DNA of 64,000 nucleotides from positions 10,608,001 through 10,672,000 of the forward strand of contig OX419762.1 in the NCBI GenBank assembly GCA_948567375.1, read 5' to 3'. Positions 51,975-63,159 of this stretch are shown here, in pieces (positions within the stretch are counted from its first letter, which is position 1; the number at the start of each line of letters is the position of its first letter). The stretch comes from Lunularia cruciata. Taxonomy: Eukaryota > Streptophyta > Marchantiopsida > Lunulariales > Lunulariaceae. The notes beneath the pieces are model-generated. The model saw only the letters and a program-made list of their open reading frames with translations. It did not search any database and was not told the DNA's origin. The translations under genes were made by a program, and so were the position numbers.

Positions 51975-54900
51975 ATTGAGTGATAGATCAAGTACTGATC
52001 TGATTGAAAGTGATTTGAGTTGTGTAAACAAATTGATTACATCCAAGAAGTGAAGACAAGGGGAAACCAAGTACAAGAATTGAGAGTGTTTAGGGTATAT
52101 CCAAGACTTGCTGATCGTTGGTAGCTCAATCAGAGTTCAAGTTTTCCGTAAGGTGTAGAAGCTCATTTGATTAATGCAGACTTGGCAATGAGACAGATAG
52201 TGTGCGAAAGCACTTGCCAAATTTTGAGCAAAGAGAAGCAATTTTTGAGTAGTGATTGTGATTTTGAGCTCAAGAGATGAAAGCAAGACCTAATATGGTA
52301 TAAGTTGGGCTCAAAAAGTGAAATTGAAGGTGGAGTTGAGAACCCACCCTCGTGAATTTATGATTTGGAGAAACACATTTTTTCAATTTGGCTCGAGTGA
52401 AGAGTTAGTGAAGGATTTGGCAGTTGGCCAACTTTAGGGATTTATGTCAAATTTTTGCTAGAGTTTATATCAGATTTTGGCCAGATTTTGGAGGAGTTTG
52501 ACTCAAAGTTGGAAGAGTTTCACAGATTTGGAGGAGTTTTGCAAGATTTGAAAAGGTTCAAAGTGGCAAGAAGAAAGGTCTCATTTAGTTGAATTTTGGC
52601 ATTTAGAGACTTCAAGGCATATGGCTGTGGGCCATGAGAGGCTACAAAGGCCTAGAAGGACCATCAAGCCAGCTTGCTAGCGTGAGGCTAGCTAGTTTAG
52701 AGTTGTCATTATTTGGCAAAATCTACCCATCTTGCTAGATTGTGCACAATAAGGTTTGACTCCTAGATCTCTGGTTTGTAGATTGGTGCCCTAGCCAACT
52801 AGCCCACCCTCACTTGTTGCCTTAGTCATTGTTCCATTATTATCTATACACTTGTAGCTTTGGCTAGGAGAGATAATTTGATCCCATTCTTGTGATCTTG
52901 GTAGTTTAGGACATATATAGGAACTCCTATTATGTCAAATGCCAAATGGTGGTAGAATCAATCTAGTGTTATTTTATAAGATGGAGTGTTTTTGTTTAGA
53001 TATATTGTGATTGGACCCCCTCTATTCTTTGCTTCCTATTTGTGTACCATGTTTGTGCAAGGTGCCTTGAATTTTGAGTGTTGGTGCTCTAGTGTGCTCT
53101 TGATAGTGAGGTTGGAATGATGACTAGTCAGACTATCTTTGTTTCTCTCTGATGAGACAAGAAGTGATTTTTTGTAGACTGTGAGAATTCATATTGTGAT
53201 GGCAGGTTACAAGTCACCCTTTCCCATTAGTGTAGTTGTCATAGTTAGGGCTACATTAGTGGGTGGTGCTCCGTTGGTGTTGGTACTTAGTGGTGTTTGG
53301 TTGGTGGTGTTGGCACTTGGTAGAGCACTTGCGGTTGCGGTTGAAAATTTGTGGTTATGTTGTCATGATGAGTTCTTTGGAGATTCCAAAGGAGATAGCC
53401 TTGTGGAGTGGCACTTGGTATCAACCTAATTTTTGGTCCAAGTGAGGGAGAAGATTGACTCCGAGTTGGAGTTTGACATAGGAGTTGACCTAGTTGAGAG
53501 TGCACTTGTTGTATCCACACCATTGTTGTGGGACATGGACAAGATTTATGGGGCCTCCAAAGGTCCTAGGTGTTACTTTGGTATGATGGGTACCATTTAG
53601 TTGGATGACTTCATCTTGGAGTTCAATAGTTGGTGTGATCTACCGTAGATGCGGAACTCAACTTTATTCACACCCTTCATGGCATGGAAGAGGTTGTTTT
53701 AGCATTTGGGGAGTCCGCTAATGGACAACTACCATGAGTTCAAGAGAGCTCACTTGGAGGAGATTGAACTATGGAGACAATATTGGTCTCTAAATTATGT
53801 CTCCATTACTTCAAGCTTAATTTCTAGGGGTAGATCGGCTATACCCAAGAGTTTTGGCTCTAGTAGCTTTGGTGGATCTCTTGGAGATGGTGCTACTATG
53901 AGTGGAGGTACTACTACAAGAGGTGGTGTAGTATTGAGGTTTAACCCCATAGTGGAGTTCTTCTAGTGTTTGAGGCAAAACTACAAGGGAGTGTGGATTG
54001 ACAAGTTGAGGAGCTTGTAGGAGTTCTAAAGAAAGGCTAGAGAGAGCCTATGTGAGGCATACACTTGCATGAGACGGTTGATTAGTTTTACTCAAGAAGT
54101 TACTAAGGCTTAGGCAGTCTAGTTTTGTTATGGGATATTGGACAGGGAGTTGTGATATAGATTCCATGATGCTATGTTGTTACAAGTTACTTTGTCTACT
54201 TTAGTAGTGGTCTTTGGTTTGGCTAAGCATATTGAACTCAACATGGTAGAGGAGAGAGTGTTGACATTTGGATTTGGTAAGGAGACCTCATCCACAACAA
54301 TTACTTCTTCCAAAGTGTAGCAAAGTGCACTAAGCCATGTTAGGTTTCAAGGATAGGGTGGACAGCCTAGGTCCTATGGAGCAAGTGGACGGCCTAATGT
54401 AGCTAGACCCTTACCTTCATTTTCAGGTCAAAAGCAGCCAATGAGTGGTAGTGTTGCTTGTTGGACTTGTGGTGGACCTCATCTCAGGAGAGAGTGCCCT
54501 CAAGGTAGCAGACCTGATATCTCTGGTGCATCACAGCTAGCACAGAGGTAGTGTGAGCATAGCCACATATTTAGTCACACTAGTGACCGGTGCTTTGACC
54601 TACACCTAAAGTTACGGAGTGGTAGGGCTACTATGGTAGGTGGTAGAGGAGCTCTAGGTCATGAAGGACAAGGTAGTAGAGGTAGTGGTAGAGGATCCAC
54701 ACCTAGTAGAGGTGTAGAACCTACCCTTACTTTTGATACAGCTATGGCTACTCGCATTGAGCAATTGGAACAAAGATTGGCTAGCATGGCCATAGCTCAG
54801 AGGAGATCAGATTTGGGTGCAAAGGCTTCCAGCTCATATGTTGGTGATAGAGATGCATTGGATTTCATGTGCAGATCAGCATAGGTAGATGCCTCTATCG

Positions 54901-54978
54901 TAGTGACTAGGAGTGCAATACGTGCTCCAAAGCCTAGAGGAGCATTAGTGGAGTTGGACCCATAGAGAGGAGAGGTTG
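51975..54978 (+). mobile_element. Ty3 element F, copy 2, left part (leader and gag)
   Basis: Aligns with 48061-50980. Gag words are readable: EFFGDSKGDSLVEWH, YHEFKRAHLEEIELWRQYW, a zinc knuckle CWTCGGPHLRREC (about 54450-54500), and a coiled-coil-like end MATRIEQLEQRLASMAIAQR (about 54745-54800). Several TAG/TGA stops interrupt. It is cut at 54978 by the 5' LTR of element E. The remainder resumes at 61337. Confidence 0.75.
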
Positions 54979-55560
54979 TGTAATACCACAAGCTAGCCAT
55001 ATGATCTAGATGTGAAATTTGGTTTGGTAACATCTAGAATGATGTTATACATGATGTTCAAAATAGATCAGAAAGAGATATCACCAAAAGTGTACTTCTA
55101 CTAATAGAGTAGGAACCAAAATATGCCTTAAATCTTTGAAGGCAATTTCGGAGGCCTAAATGGATGGATTAGGCCTTGAGAATGTGCACATTCCCCCCCC
55201 CCAACGGAGAAAAGGCTAGCCTTCCCTCCTCTTGGTTTGTCTCATTGAGAGCTTTCCAATGGTACCTTACTCACGTGATTCTGAGACTCCTATAGGAAGA
55301 TTCCCTAAAAGATTCCCTATGGTCAAAGCTTGTTTGACCAACCAGATAGGACCTAGACTAACATGTCACCCATCCAAGTAAGTAATCCAAGGGTGGAGCT
55401 TGATGACATATCACCTATTTGTGTGCATAATACTATGGTGGAGCTTCCTTGGAGTAGATCCTCTTTGTCTATATAATAAAGAGAAGGTGCTCCTTTGGGG
55501 CACCAAATGTTGAGTGTGTAATATGTGTTTCTCTCTTCTCTTGTCCTTGGAGTATTACCA
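54979..55560 (+). repeat. 5' LTR of chromovirus E
   Basis: 582 bp, starts TGTAATACC and ends TATTACCA, immediately followed by the primer binding site. It aligns with 61110-61321 and with 932-1500. A TATA-like TCTATATAATAAAG lies near 55471 and should be the LTR promoter. Confidence 0.88.
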
Positions 55561-55572
55561 TGGTATCAGAGT
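55561..55572 (+). promoter_or_regulatory. Primer binding site, initiator tRNA-Met type
   Basis: TGGTATCAGAGT directly after the 5' LTR. It is complementary to the 3' end of plant initiator tRNA-Met apart from the last base. Confidence 0.8.
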
Positions 55573-56162
55573 GAGTGTCTCAGTCCAAGAGAGTGGATCA
55601 CACCTCTTGGAAGAGCATGAACTATTGAAACTGAGTAATTTGAGGTGGAGAACATAGAGTAATTGTTAGACTTAGGAAGGACTTTAGAGAGTAGACGGGA
55701 TGGATGCACCGGGAGGACAATTTCCCGCACATAGCTTTCCATTCCCAAATCCATTCCACATCAAGGTTACGTACATCCAGCGTGAGCAAATGAGGGTATT
55801 ACTAGTTTATCACTTTGGCACAGAATTCATGGATAGGGTGATGAACTCACCAAACCCAATGATTCTACCTGTAGTGATATATGATAGAGAGTGGGATTTG
55901 ACAATCTACATTCTATTATGATAATATGAATGTAAATGTCCCAAATCCTCTCTCTTTCAACACTCAAGTAGAAAGCCATTATGTAGTGAGACCGAAAGTG
56001 ATGTTTAGAGATTTTGTGGTTAGGAATTTTGGCGAGGAGTATTATCAATGAGTGATAGCTTTGGAGGTCCCAATGGTAGTTTTGATAGTTTGTGTGCCGT
56101 CTAGAGTGATCATATTGACTATGTATTGAAGTAGACATTAGCAATTGAGTGTTGCAGGAACC

Positions 56163-57185
56163 ATGGATCCGCCATTGCAAGAGCTGGTGCAAGGAATGCA
56201 AGGGATATTGAATGAATTTTGAGAGATTAAGATGACCATGGAGACATTACAAAGTCAAGTGAAAATCCTCAGGAACTATCAAGCCATGCAAGAAGAAGAG
56301 CCGTCTCAAAACCCAGTAGTTGCAACGAAAGTACTTGGAGAGGCACTTGTGTCTACAAACCCTATCAATGATGAAGCCACATTGCTACTCCGGATGAAGA
56401 AGACCTGCAACATCGAGCCCTACAAGGGGCATCGTATGATGGGAGTAGTGGAAAATTGGATCTCGAGAATGAATCAATATTTCCAATTGTTCTCAACAGA
56501 GATCACCAAGCATGCTGCAGGCGTGTTTGCATGTGGGTACTTGACCAATAAAGCCCTCACATGGTATGATTCTTGGGAATGATCCATGTTGGCGGAGAGA
56601 AGAGAGGTCACGTGGACAGCAATGCAAGAAGGATTGCTGAAGAATTTCCAATCGGTGGATTCTGTGCAGATGGCTCAAACCCGACTATGGGGATTGAGAC
56701 AGAAGAATAGTGTACAAGAGTATGTGGAGGCATTTTTGGATCTACAAATTGCAATAACCGATATGAGTCCAACAGAGGCTCTCAACAATTTCAAACAAGG
56801 GTTAAAGGAGTGGATTTGCCAAGAAGTCATGGTGCAAAACCTTTGCACGGTATTTGAAGCCATTGCTTGTGCACAGAGAATAGCAAGAGCATTGGGTGGA
56901 GGTGAAGGAGTAGTTCCACCTCAGCATTATTGGGCAGAAATGCACACATGGGTAGACTAGTACCGATGGAATTGGGCAACCTTTGATTTGAGATTAAGGA
57001 GCATGACCGCTTCAAGGAGAGCGTGGACGGGTAGAAGAAAAAGAGATGGAGTCCCACGAGGAGAAGGAACTTGAGGAGAACAACGCCGTTGTTACAATTG
57101 TAGCCGTATTGGGCACACATCTACCAACTGTCGCACTTGTTTCCCTAGAGGTCCTCGGCCTTCGTACAAGCGATCTTTGAACAAC
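56163..57185 (+). pseudogene. gag of chromovirus E
   Basis: Structural polyprotein of the virus-like particle. Starts MDPPLQELVQGMQGILNEF, with a TGA at 56220. The capsid part has ENWISRMNQYFQLF, ALTWYDSW and NSVQEYVEAFLDLQ. A nucleocapsid zinc knuckle CYNCSRIGHTSTNC (CX2CX4HX4C, 57090-57131) is intact but in a shifted frame. Stops at 56580 and 56958 and one frameshift break the gene. Confidence 0.85.
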
Positions 57186-57344
57186 ATGGAGAGGCGCATT
57201 GAAGAGGAGGAGGTGGAAATCACTTTGGGAAACAAAGATTGCTAGTAAATGTACCTTGCGGCCTTATTGGCTCAATAAGGAAGAAGAGAAGCGAGGGAAA
57301 GAAGAAGACTAATGCGCAAAGATCCCGAAGGGAAACCTCACAAT

Positions 57345-58084
57345 TGATTGTCGTGAATGGAGTCCTAGAAGACAATCAAGTAAGAGTATTAATCGATCCG
57401 AAAGCAACATAGAATTTCTTATCTCACTCTGTTGCAATAAGATTGGGAATGGATCTAGAGAGGGATAGGAGTGAAGAAGTAGAGTTGCCTAATGGGCAAA
57501 TAGAGAGGATTGAATCACTACCTAGACGGGTAACACTCTCTATAGGAGAATATTAGGAAGCAATTGAGTGGCGAGTGATACAATTAGCTCATTATGATGC
57601 AATCTTAGGCATACCATGGATGGAGCATTACAACCCTATGGTAGATTGGAGGAAAAAAGTAGTGAGAACCCACCAATGGTCAATCATTGGGGTTAAAGAA
57701 AAATCACCCAAGGAGGATCTACCTCTATATGTCATAGGGACAGCAATTGTCTGTAAGACTGATAGATGTTTCATGGGTCTAATAAGAGAAGTCCAGAGTG
57801 CACAACTTGATGGACAAGTTCTTGAGAAATTGAGGGCTATGGTGGATGAATTTCAATATGTCTTTCACAATGATCTACCCATAGGATTACCACCAAAAAG
57901 GAGAGTAGATCATAAAATTGAGACACTCTTGGGGAAGACACCTCCTTGTAAGGCCCCATATTGCCTATCACCTCATGAGTTGGAGGAGTGTAAAACTCAA
58001 ATTGAGGAGATGTTGTAGAAGGGTTTCATCCAACCTAGCATATCACCATACGAGGCTCCTATCTTGTTTGTGAAGAAGAAGGAT
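57345..58084 (+). pseudogene. Retropepsin and N-terminal reverse transcriptase of E
   Basis: The protease active-site segment reads VLIDPKAT where the family has a D-S/T-G triad, so it is altered. It is followed by AHYDAILGIPWMEHYNP. The linker and reverse transcriptase start follow (VFHNDLPIGLPPKRRVDHKI, then GFIQPSISPYEAPILFVKKK). A TAG interrupts near 58017. The frame is cut at 58084 by a solo LTR. Confidence 0.85.
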
Positions 58085-58510
58085 TGTAAAAGACCGAAAC
58101 CGAGGAGAGAAATAGGAGAATGGAAACTCACATTGGGACACTTGAATGAGAGAAAACTCCGAATGCCTAGCATGAGCTTTGGCTTTGGTATTTATAGGTA
58201 GCATACAAGGCCCTTGAGAAGCCTCTCAAGAAGCTTCCTCAAACCGCTTTCTTAGAGTGCAAGCCAAGTTAACTAGGAAGCTTCTCAAGAAGCTTCCTTC
58301 TAGAAGCCGCCTACTTGGCGTGCAAGCTAAGCTAGTTGGAAGCTTCTAGAAGCTTCCTCCTAGAAGCTACTTACTTAAGGTGCAAGCTAAGCTAACCGGG
58401 AAGCTTCCCAAGAATCTTCCTAGATACTTTCGGAATATTCTAGGCTAATTTGTCTTATGTGCTACTTTGTGAGTCCGACTAACTTCGTCGCTAAACTCCA
58501 TATTGTTACA
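58085..58510. mobile_element. Solo LTR inserted in the reverse transcriptase of E
   Basis: 426 bp starting TGTAA and ending TTACA, flanked by a perfect 5-bp duplication AGGAT (58080-58084 and 58511-58515). Removing it rejoins the conserved reverse transcriptase words FVKKK-D and [11 protein letters not shown] in frame. It contains several imperfect AGAAGCTTCC repeats around 58220-58400. It belongs to a different LTR family from E and F. Confidence 0.9.
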
Positions 58511-59600
58511 AGGATGGTACAATGCACGTGTGCATTGATTATCGAGGTCTTAATCAGCAAACGGTGAAGAAAAAATACCCCTTACCTCCCATGGATGACC
58601 TGTTTGATCAACTCCATGGAACGAGATACTTCACCAAATTGGACTTGTAGAGCGGTTACAATCAAATCCAAATTGCAGAGGAGGATGTGTACAAAACTGC
58701 CTTTCAAACCAAGTATGGCACTTTGAGTATCTTGTGGATGCCTTTTGGCCTCACCAATGCACTTGCCACTTTCATGAGTCTAATGAATGACATATTTCGT
58801 TCATACTTGGATAAGTCTGTTATCATCTTCTTGGACGATATCTTAGTATATAGTAGCACAATGACGGAACACAAATAACATCTACAAGAAGTCCTCCAAA
58901 TTCTAAGACAAAATTGATTGTACGTCAAAATCTCAAAGTGCGAGTTTGGCAAGTCTGAAGTAGACTACTTGGGGCATAGAGTAAGTGCAGAGGGCATTCA
59001 AGTATTGATAGATAAAATAGAGGTCATTCAAAAAGGGCGTGCCCCAGAAGATCAGACTCAACTCAAGAGCTTCTTGGGGTTGACGGGATTCTATAGTAGA
59101 TTTGTCAAGGACTTCTCCAAGGTTGCACAGCCTTGAACGGCACTACTTGGCAAAGGGAAGAAGTGGACATGGAGAACCACACAAGAGTTGGCCTTTCAAG
59201 AAGTGAAAGCTGCCTTGCTACATGCACCAATCTTGAAGTGGTATGACCCAAAATGACCAATCAAGTTGGCTATAGATGCATCAAGCGTAGCAATAGGAGC
59301 AGCCCTACAACAAGAGTGGCATGACGGATGACATCCAATTGCATATTTCTCTCAAAAGTTGTTATTGGTAGAGCGCAACTACCACACCACCCAATGAGAA
59401 GAGTGGGCCATTGTTTTGGCAACCAAGCATTGGAAGCACTATTTGGGCGAGAAGGCATTTGTAGTAGAGATAGACCACAAACCTCTAGTCTACCTTGGAC
59501 ACAAAAGGATCTATCTCGTCGTCAGATTCGATGGGCAGAGTAGCAACAACGCTTCAACATGTCAATCACCTATGTGGAAGGTAAGAAGTAACTTGCAGAT
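58511..59600 (+). pseudogene. Reverse transcriptase and RNase H of E
   Basis: Fingers-palm motifs follow: [50 protein letters not shown], catalytic FLDDILVYS near 58830-58855, and FLGLTGFYSRFVKDFSKVAQP. RNase H words include AIDASSVAIGAALQQE, HPIAYFSQKL and EEWAIVLATKHWKHYL. Stops include a TGA where Trp is usual before HPIAY. Confidence 0.88.
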
Positions 59601-59612
59601 GCATTAACCCGC

Positions 59613-61096
59613 ATGCTAATGGCAAACAACTTGGTGGTAGAGGTTAAGATTAACTTTGAATTTTGGCCAGAGATTTTAGCTGCTACAAAAACTGATCCGC
59701 AGATTGTAGAAGCGCAATCATCCAAAGGCCTCACCAGCATCCAAGGACTCACCTTTTGTGATGGCAGATTATGGATCCCAAATGTCCCAGAATTACACAC
59801 CACCATTCTAGCAGAATGTCATGATTTGGCCATTGCAGGTCATGTCGGAGTGGATAAGACCTTGGATGTAGTCCAGCGCCATTACTATTAGCCCAAGATG
59901 AGCAACGACATGATGGACTACATGCATAGCTGCCTACTTTGTCAACAAAACAAAGCCTCTAATCAAGCTCTTACAGGGCTCCTTCAACCTCTCCCCACGC
60001 CTACACAACGTTGGGAACAAGTGAGTATGGATCTCGTCTGTGAATTACCCAAGACCACCTCAAGGTTTGACTCCATTGTGGTCTTTGTGGACCGGCTCAG
60101 CAAAATGATTCATGTACGCCCTACCACCAAGGATGTGACCGGTACACAAATAGCTCAATTATACTTAGATGCATTCTTCTCTTACCATGGCCTGTCTAGA
60201 GTACTTATCACCAATAGAGGCACTCAATTCACCAGTTTTTTTTGGCAAACACTCTTTGGTTTCTTCAAAACCAAGTTGGCCATGTCCACAACTTATCACC
60301 CACAAAAAAATGGCCAAACAGAGCGGGCTAATCGTATGATTGAAGACATGTTACGTGGCTTCACCTTAGAAGAGCAAGAGAGTTGGGACACCCTACTCCC
60401 GTTGGTGGAATTTGCTTACAATAATTTAGTGAATACATCCACCCAGGTCACTCTGTTCTTCCTCATGTATGGTGAGCATCCCTTCACACCTTCTAGCTTG
60501 ATGAAGATCCGTCTAGTGGCTACCAAGGTTGATGCCGTCAACACATTTGTTTCTAGAATCCAACACGGTGTGGAGAGCGCCAAGCACAGATTACAGATTG
60601 CACAAAATTGACAAAAGCAGTATGCTGATGCACACCATAGGCACATGGAGTTCAATGTTGGGGATCAAGTGTAGCTATCAACAACCAACCTCACATTAGT
60701 TGGACCTCGTAAGCTTAGACCTTGTTTTATTAGGCCTTTCTCAATTCTTTGTTGTGTCACCGCTGTGGCCTATCACCTTGAGCTACCACCACACATGAAG
60801 ATCCATCCAATGTTCCATGTTTCCCTTCTACGCAGATATGCTCTCCAATCAGGCCAGGGTCATTCCACACAAGACATTTGACCATGTCCGACACTCATTG
60901 ATGGCACAAAAGAATATGAAGTGGAGCGTATTCTCCAAAATTGCATGCGTGGTACTCGCCGGTGGACTATCTCGTATAGTGGAAAGGTTACCCCCTCTAT
61001 GAAGCAACATGCAAGCCTCCTGCCAATTTGACACATGCACTAGTGTTGGTGAAAGCATTTGAGCAACAAATGCACAACAAGGACATTGAATCTTAA
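59613..61096 (+). pseudogene. Integrase with chromodomain of E
   Basis: N-terminal zinc region: HDLAIAGHVGVDKTL...CLLCQQNK. Catalytic core: MDLVCELPKTTSRFDSIVVF (first Asp), VLITNRGTQFTS (second Asp replaced by Asn) and NGQTERANRMIEDML (Glu). The C-terminal chromodomain is split by a frameshift: KEYEVERILQN, then YLV-WKGYPLYEAT...NLTHALVLVKAFE, with a terminal TAA at 61094-61096. The chromodomain of chromoviruses is known to guide insertion to marked chromatin. Confidence 0.88.
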
Positions 61097-61109
61097 AAGG
61101 AGGGAGGTC

Positions 61110-61335
61110 TATAATACCACAAGCTAGCCATATGATCTAGATGTGAAATTTGTTTGATAACATCTAGAATGATGTTATACATGATGGTCAAAATAGATCA
61201 GAAAGAAGTATCACCAAAAGGGGACTTCTACTAATAGAGTAGGAACCAAAATATGCCTTCAATCTTTGAAGGCAATTTTGGAGGCCTAAACGGATGAATT
61301 AGACCTTGAAAAAGGGCAAAACCCCCCCCCCCCCC
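61110..61335 (+). repeat. Truncated 3' LTR of E
   Basis: Matches the first about 215 bp of the 5' LTR, then ends in 14 consecutive C (61322-61335). A polypurine tract AAAAGGAGGGAGG lies just upstream. Confidence 0.85.
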
Positions 61336-61849
61336 TCTTGATGGCAAGAGCTCAAGCTATTGTGACAATAGTTGAGTCATATGATGTGCTAGTTGGGGAG
61401 TAGTGTTATACCCCATGGGTTTCAATATCAACTATTGGGAGGAGACAACCTCCTATAGACTAGTTTGGCAGTTGGGTGAGTGACAAGTATGTCACCTACT
61501 AGTATGCTTCAATAGTGGCAATCTTGGCTCACTACAGTTTGTGACCATGGCAACATCAATTTTAGCTTTTAGTGGTAGAGTTACTTGCTTGGTGATTGAT
61601 TGGAGAGGAACGACCATGTAGAGTATACTCCGGTAAGAGAGGAAATCACTCAAATTTGGAGTACAAGTAGGATTTTTCCATCCACCTTGGATGTTCCATT
61701 GTGGAGTTCAGAGGAGGCATTGCAGCAACATGCAAATCAGTTGGTGCAATAAGCTTGGAGTGGAGCCTTTGTACCCCCGAAGAGACCACTGTGAAGATGA
61801 GCGTCCAAAGTCAATTACCTTGACACCTTTGGATACCACACTCATTGCT

Positions 61850-62830
61850 TGGCAATATCCAATAGAGGGAGTATGTCTATTGGAGTTGTTTGGTGGGATT
61901 AGCACTAGACTAGCTATGGTATTACAAGTGGGTATACAAGTATAGAGGTACTTGTATGTGGAGAGAGATGAGACTGTTAGGCTAGTCTCTCTCCATCATG
62001 TGGTACACTTGGCCTATTGATATGCTACATTATTACATTAGTAGTCAGGGGTTACCAGAAGGCCATACCAGCAAACATTTCCTTACTAGGAGTGCATGTT
62101 CTAGAGAGACATGGGCCTGTTCATTTGGTGCTTTCTAGATGGCCATGTGAAGGACATACACATGTTTACCAAGGCTTGGGTCTTTAGGAACCTTGTTCTG
62201 GTATGTTTTGGGAGATGTTACAGATACTACAACATCTCTAGGTTCATCAATCCATTTCTCCAACTTACATTTTGGAGAATGTCCCTTTAATGTGTGATTC
62301 TTGCACCCAGGGTTGGGCGAGTACACATCAGTTCCATTCTTGGATAGGACTTGTTGTTTCGTTAGATGTAGCTAGAGTGGGATCACAAGCTCATTGTCTT
62401 TGTCTTTGGTGGACAAACCTCTTACCTAGAGAGGTTCTACAACACGCTTATGACAAGATTCATCGACTAGACCACATCATTGTTGATGACATCTTGGATG
62501 TTGGGCGTCAATCTTAGACAATGGTAGTGGTTGATAAGTCACTTATGGCAGTGGTATACCTAGTTAGATACCTTAGAGCAGCTTTTCCCACACTTAAAAG
62601 TTTCCCAGGCTCCCATGCTTTTTGAGAGCAAGGTCTTGGACTGGTTTGGGACTCACAGTTACAACAATTGGTGGAGCCCAATGCCGACGAGAGAGAGCGG
62701 GCAATGGGTTTTTTCATTGGCATTATTGCTATTTCAGTAGTGTTAGAGGTATCTAGGCATCAAGTGTTAGGTTAGGTTATGGGCCTAAACTATTTGACCT
62801 AGATTGTGAGCCTTGGCTTGGCAGAGCAGC
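61850..62830 (+). pseudogene. C5-cytosine DNA methyltransferase domain carried by Ty3 element F
   Basis: Cytosine-5 methyltransferases transfer a methyl group from S-adenosylmethionine to DNA. Conserved motifs appear in canonical order. Motif I (SAM binding): GVCLLELFGGIST at 61868-61906. Motif II-like: YLYVERDE about 61950. A frame change near 62020 is followed by one frame to 62830: motif IV WPCEGH at 62140-62157 with the catalytic Cys codon at 62146-62148, LENVPL (motif VI, Glu-Asn-Val at 62275-62283), GSQAHCLCLWWTNLLP (motif VIII-like, 62380-62427), NADERERAMGF about 62680-62712, and motif X-like RHQVLG-VMGLN about 62755. In-frame stops include TAG at 62515, 62779 and 62806. The AHxxx-WWTNL block resembles the DNMT3/DRM type. 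It is part of the retrotransposon polyprotein, between retropepsin and reverse transcriptase, and is now inactive. Confidence 0.8.
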
Positions 62831-63159
62831 ATATGATGCACTTGATAGGTATCATCACTCGGACACTTGTGAGCCATGTGCCTATCTAGACAATTCAAGC
62901 ACATGCTGGAGACGATGGACCAAGTGGGCAAGGTATTCTTAGGACATAACCAATGGCTACTAAAGAGAATGGTCTACTTCGAGTCCATCTAGGTGAGCAT
63001 GGTCTACTTGGATTACACCCTTGGTCTACTTGGGATGCAACTAGAGGATGTATGGAGCTTGCAGCCAAAGTAGAGGGAGCTTTTCACACTAAGGTTGGGA
63101 CCTCTAGTGCTTGGAGGCATGACACTACTGCTCCCAAGGGTCCAATGTAATAGCCAATC

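Larger units (their letters stand above)
54979..61335 (+). mobile_element. Ty3 chromovirus E, nested in F copy 2
   Basis: About 6.4 kb. Order: 5' LTR 54979-55560, primer binding site 55561-55572, gag from 56163, zinc knuckle 57090-57131, retropepsin about 57345-57640, reverse transcriptase 57820-59140 (split by a solo LTR), RNase H 59260-59600, integrase 59613-60611, chromodomain about 60895-61096, polypurine tract about 61095-61108, and truncated 3' LTR from 61110. The domain order and the C-terminal chromodomain identify a chromovirus. Stops and frameshifts occur in every domain, so it is not autonomous now. The right end stops in a 14-C run, and the flanking F sequence lacks about 735 bp there, so no target-site duplication can be checked. 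Confidence 0.9.
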
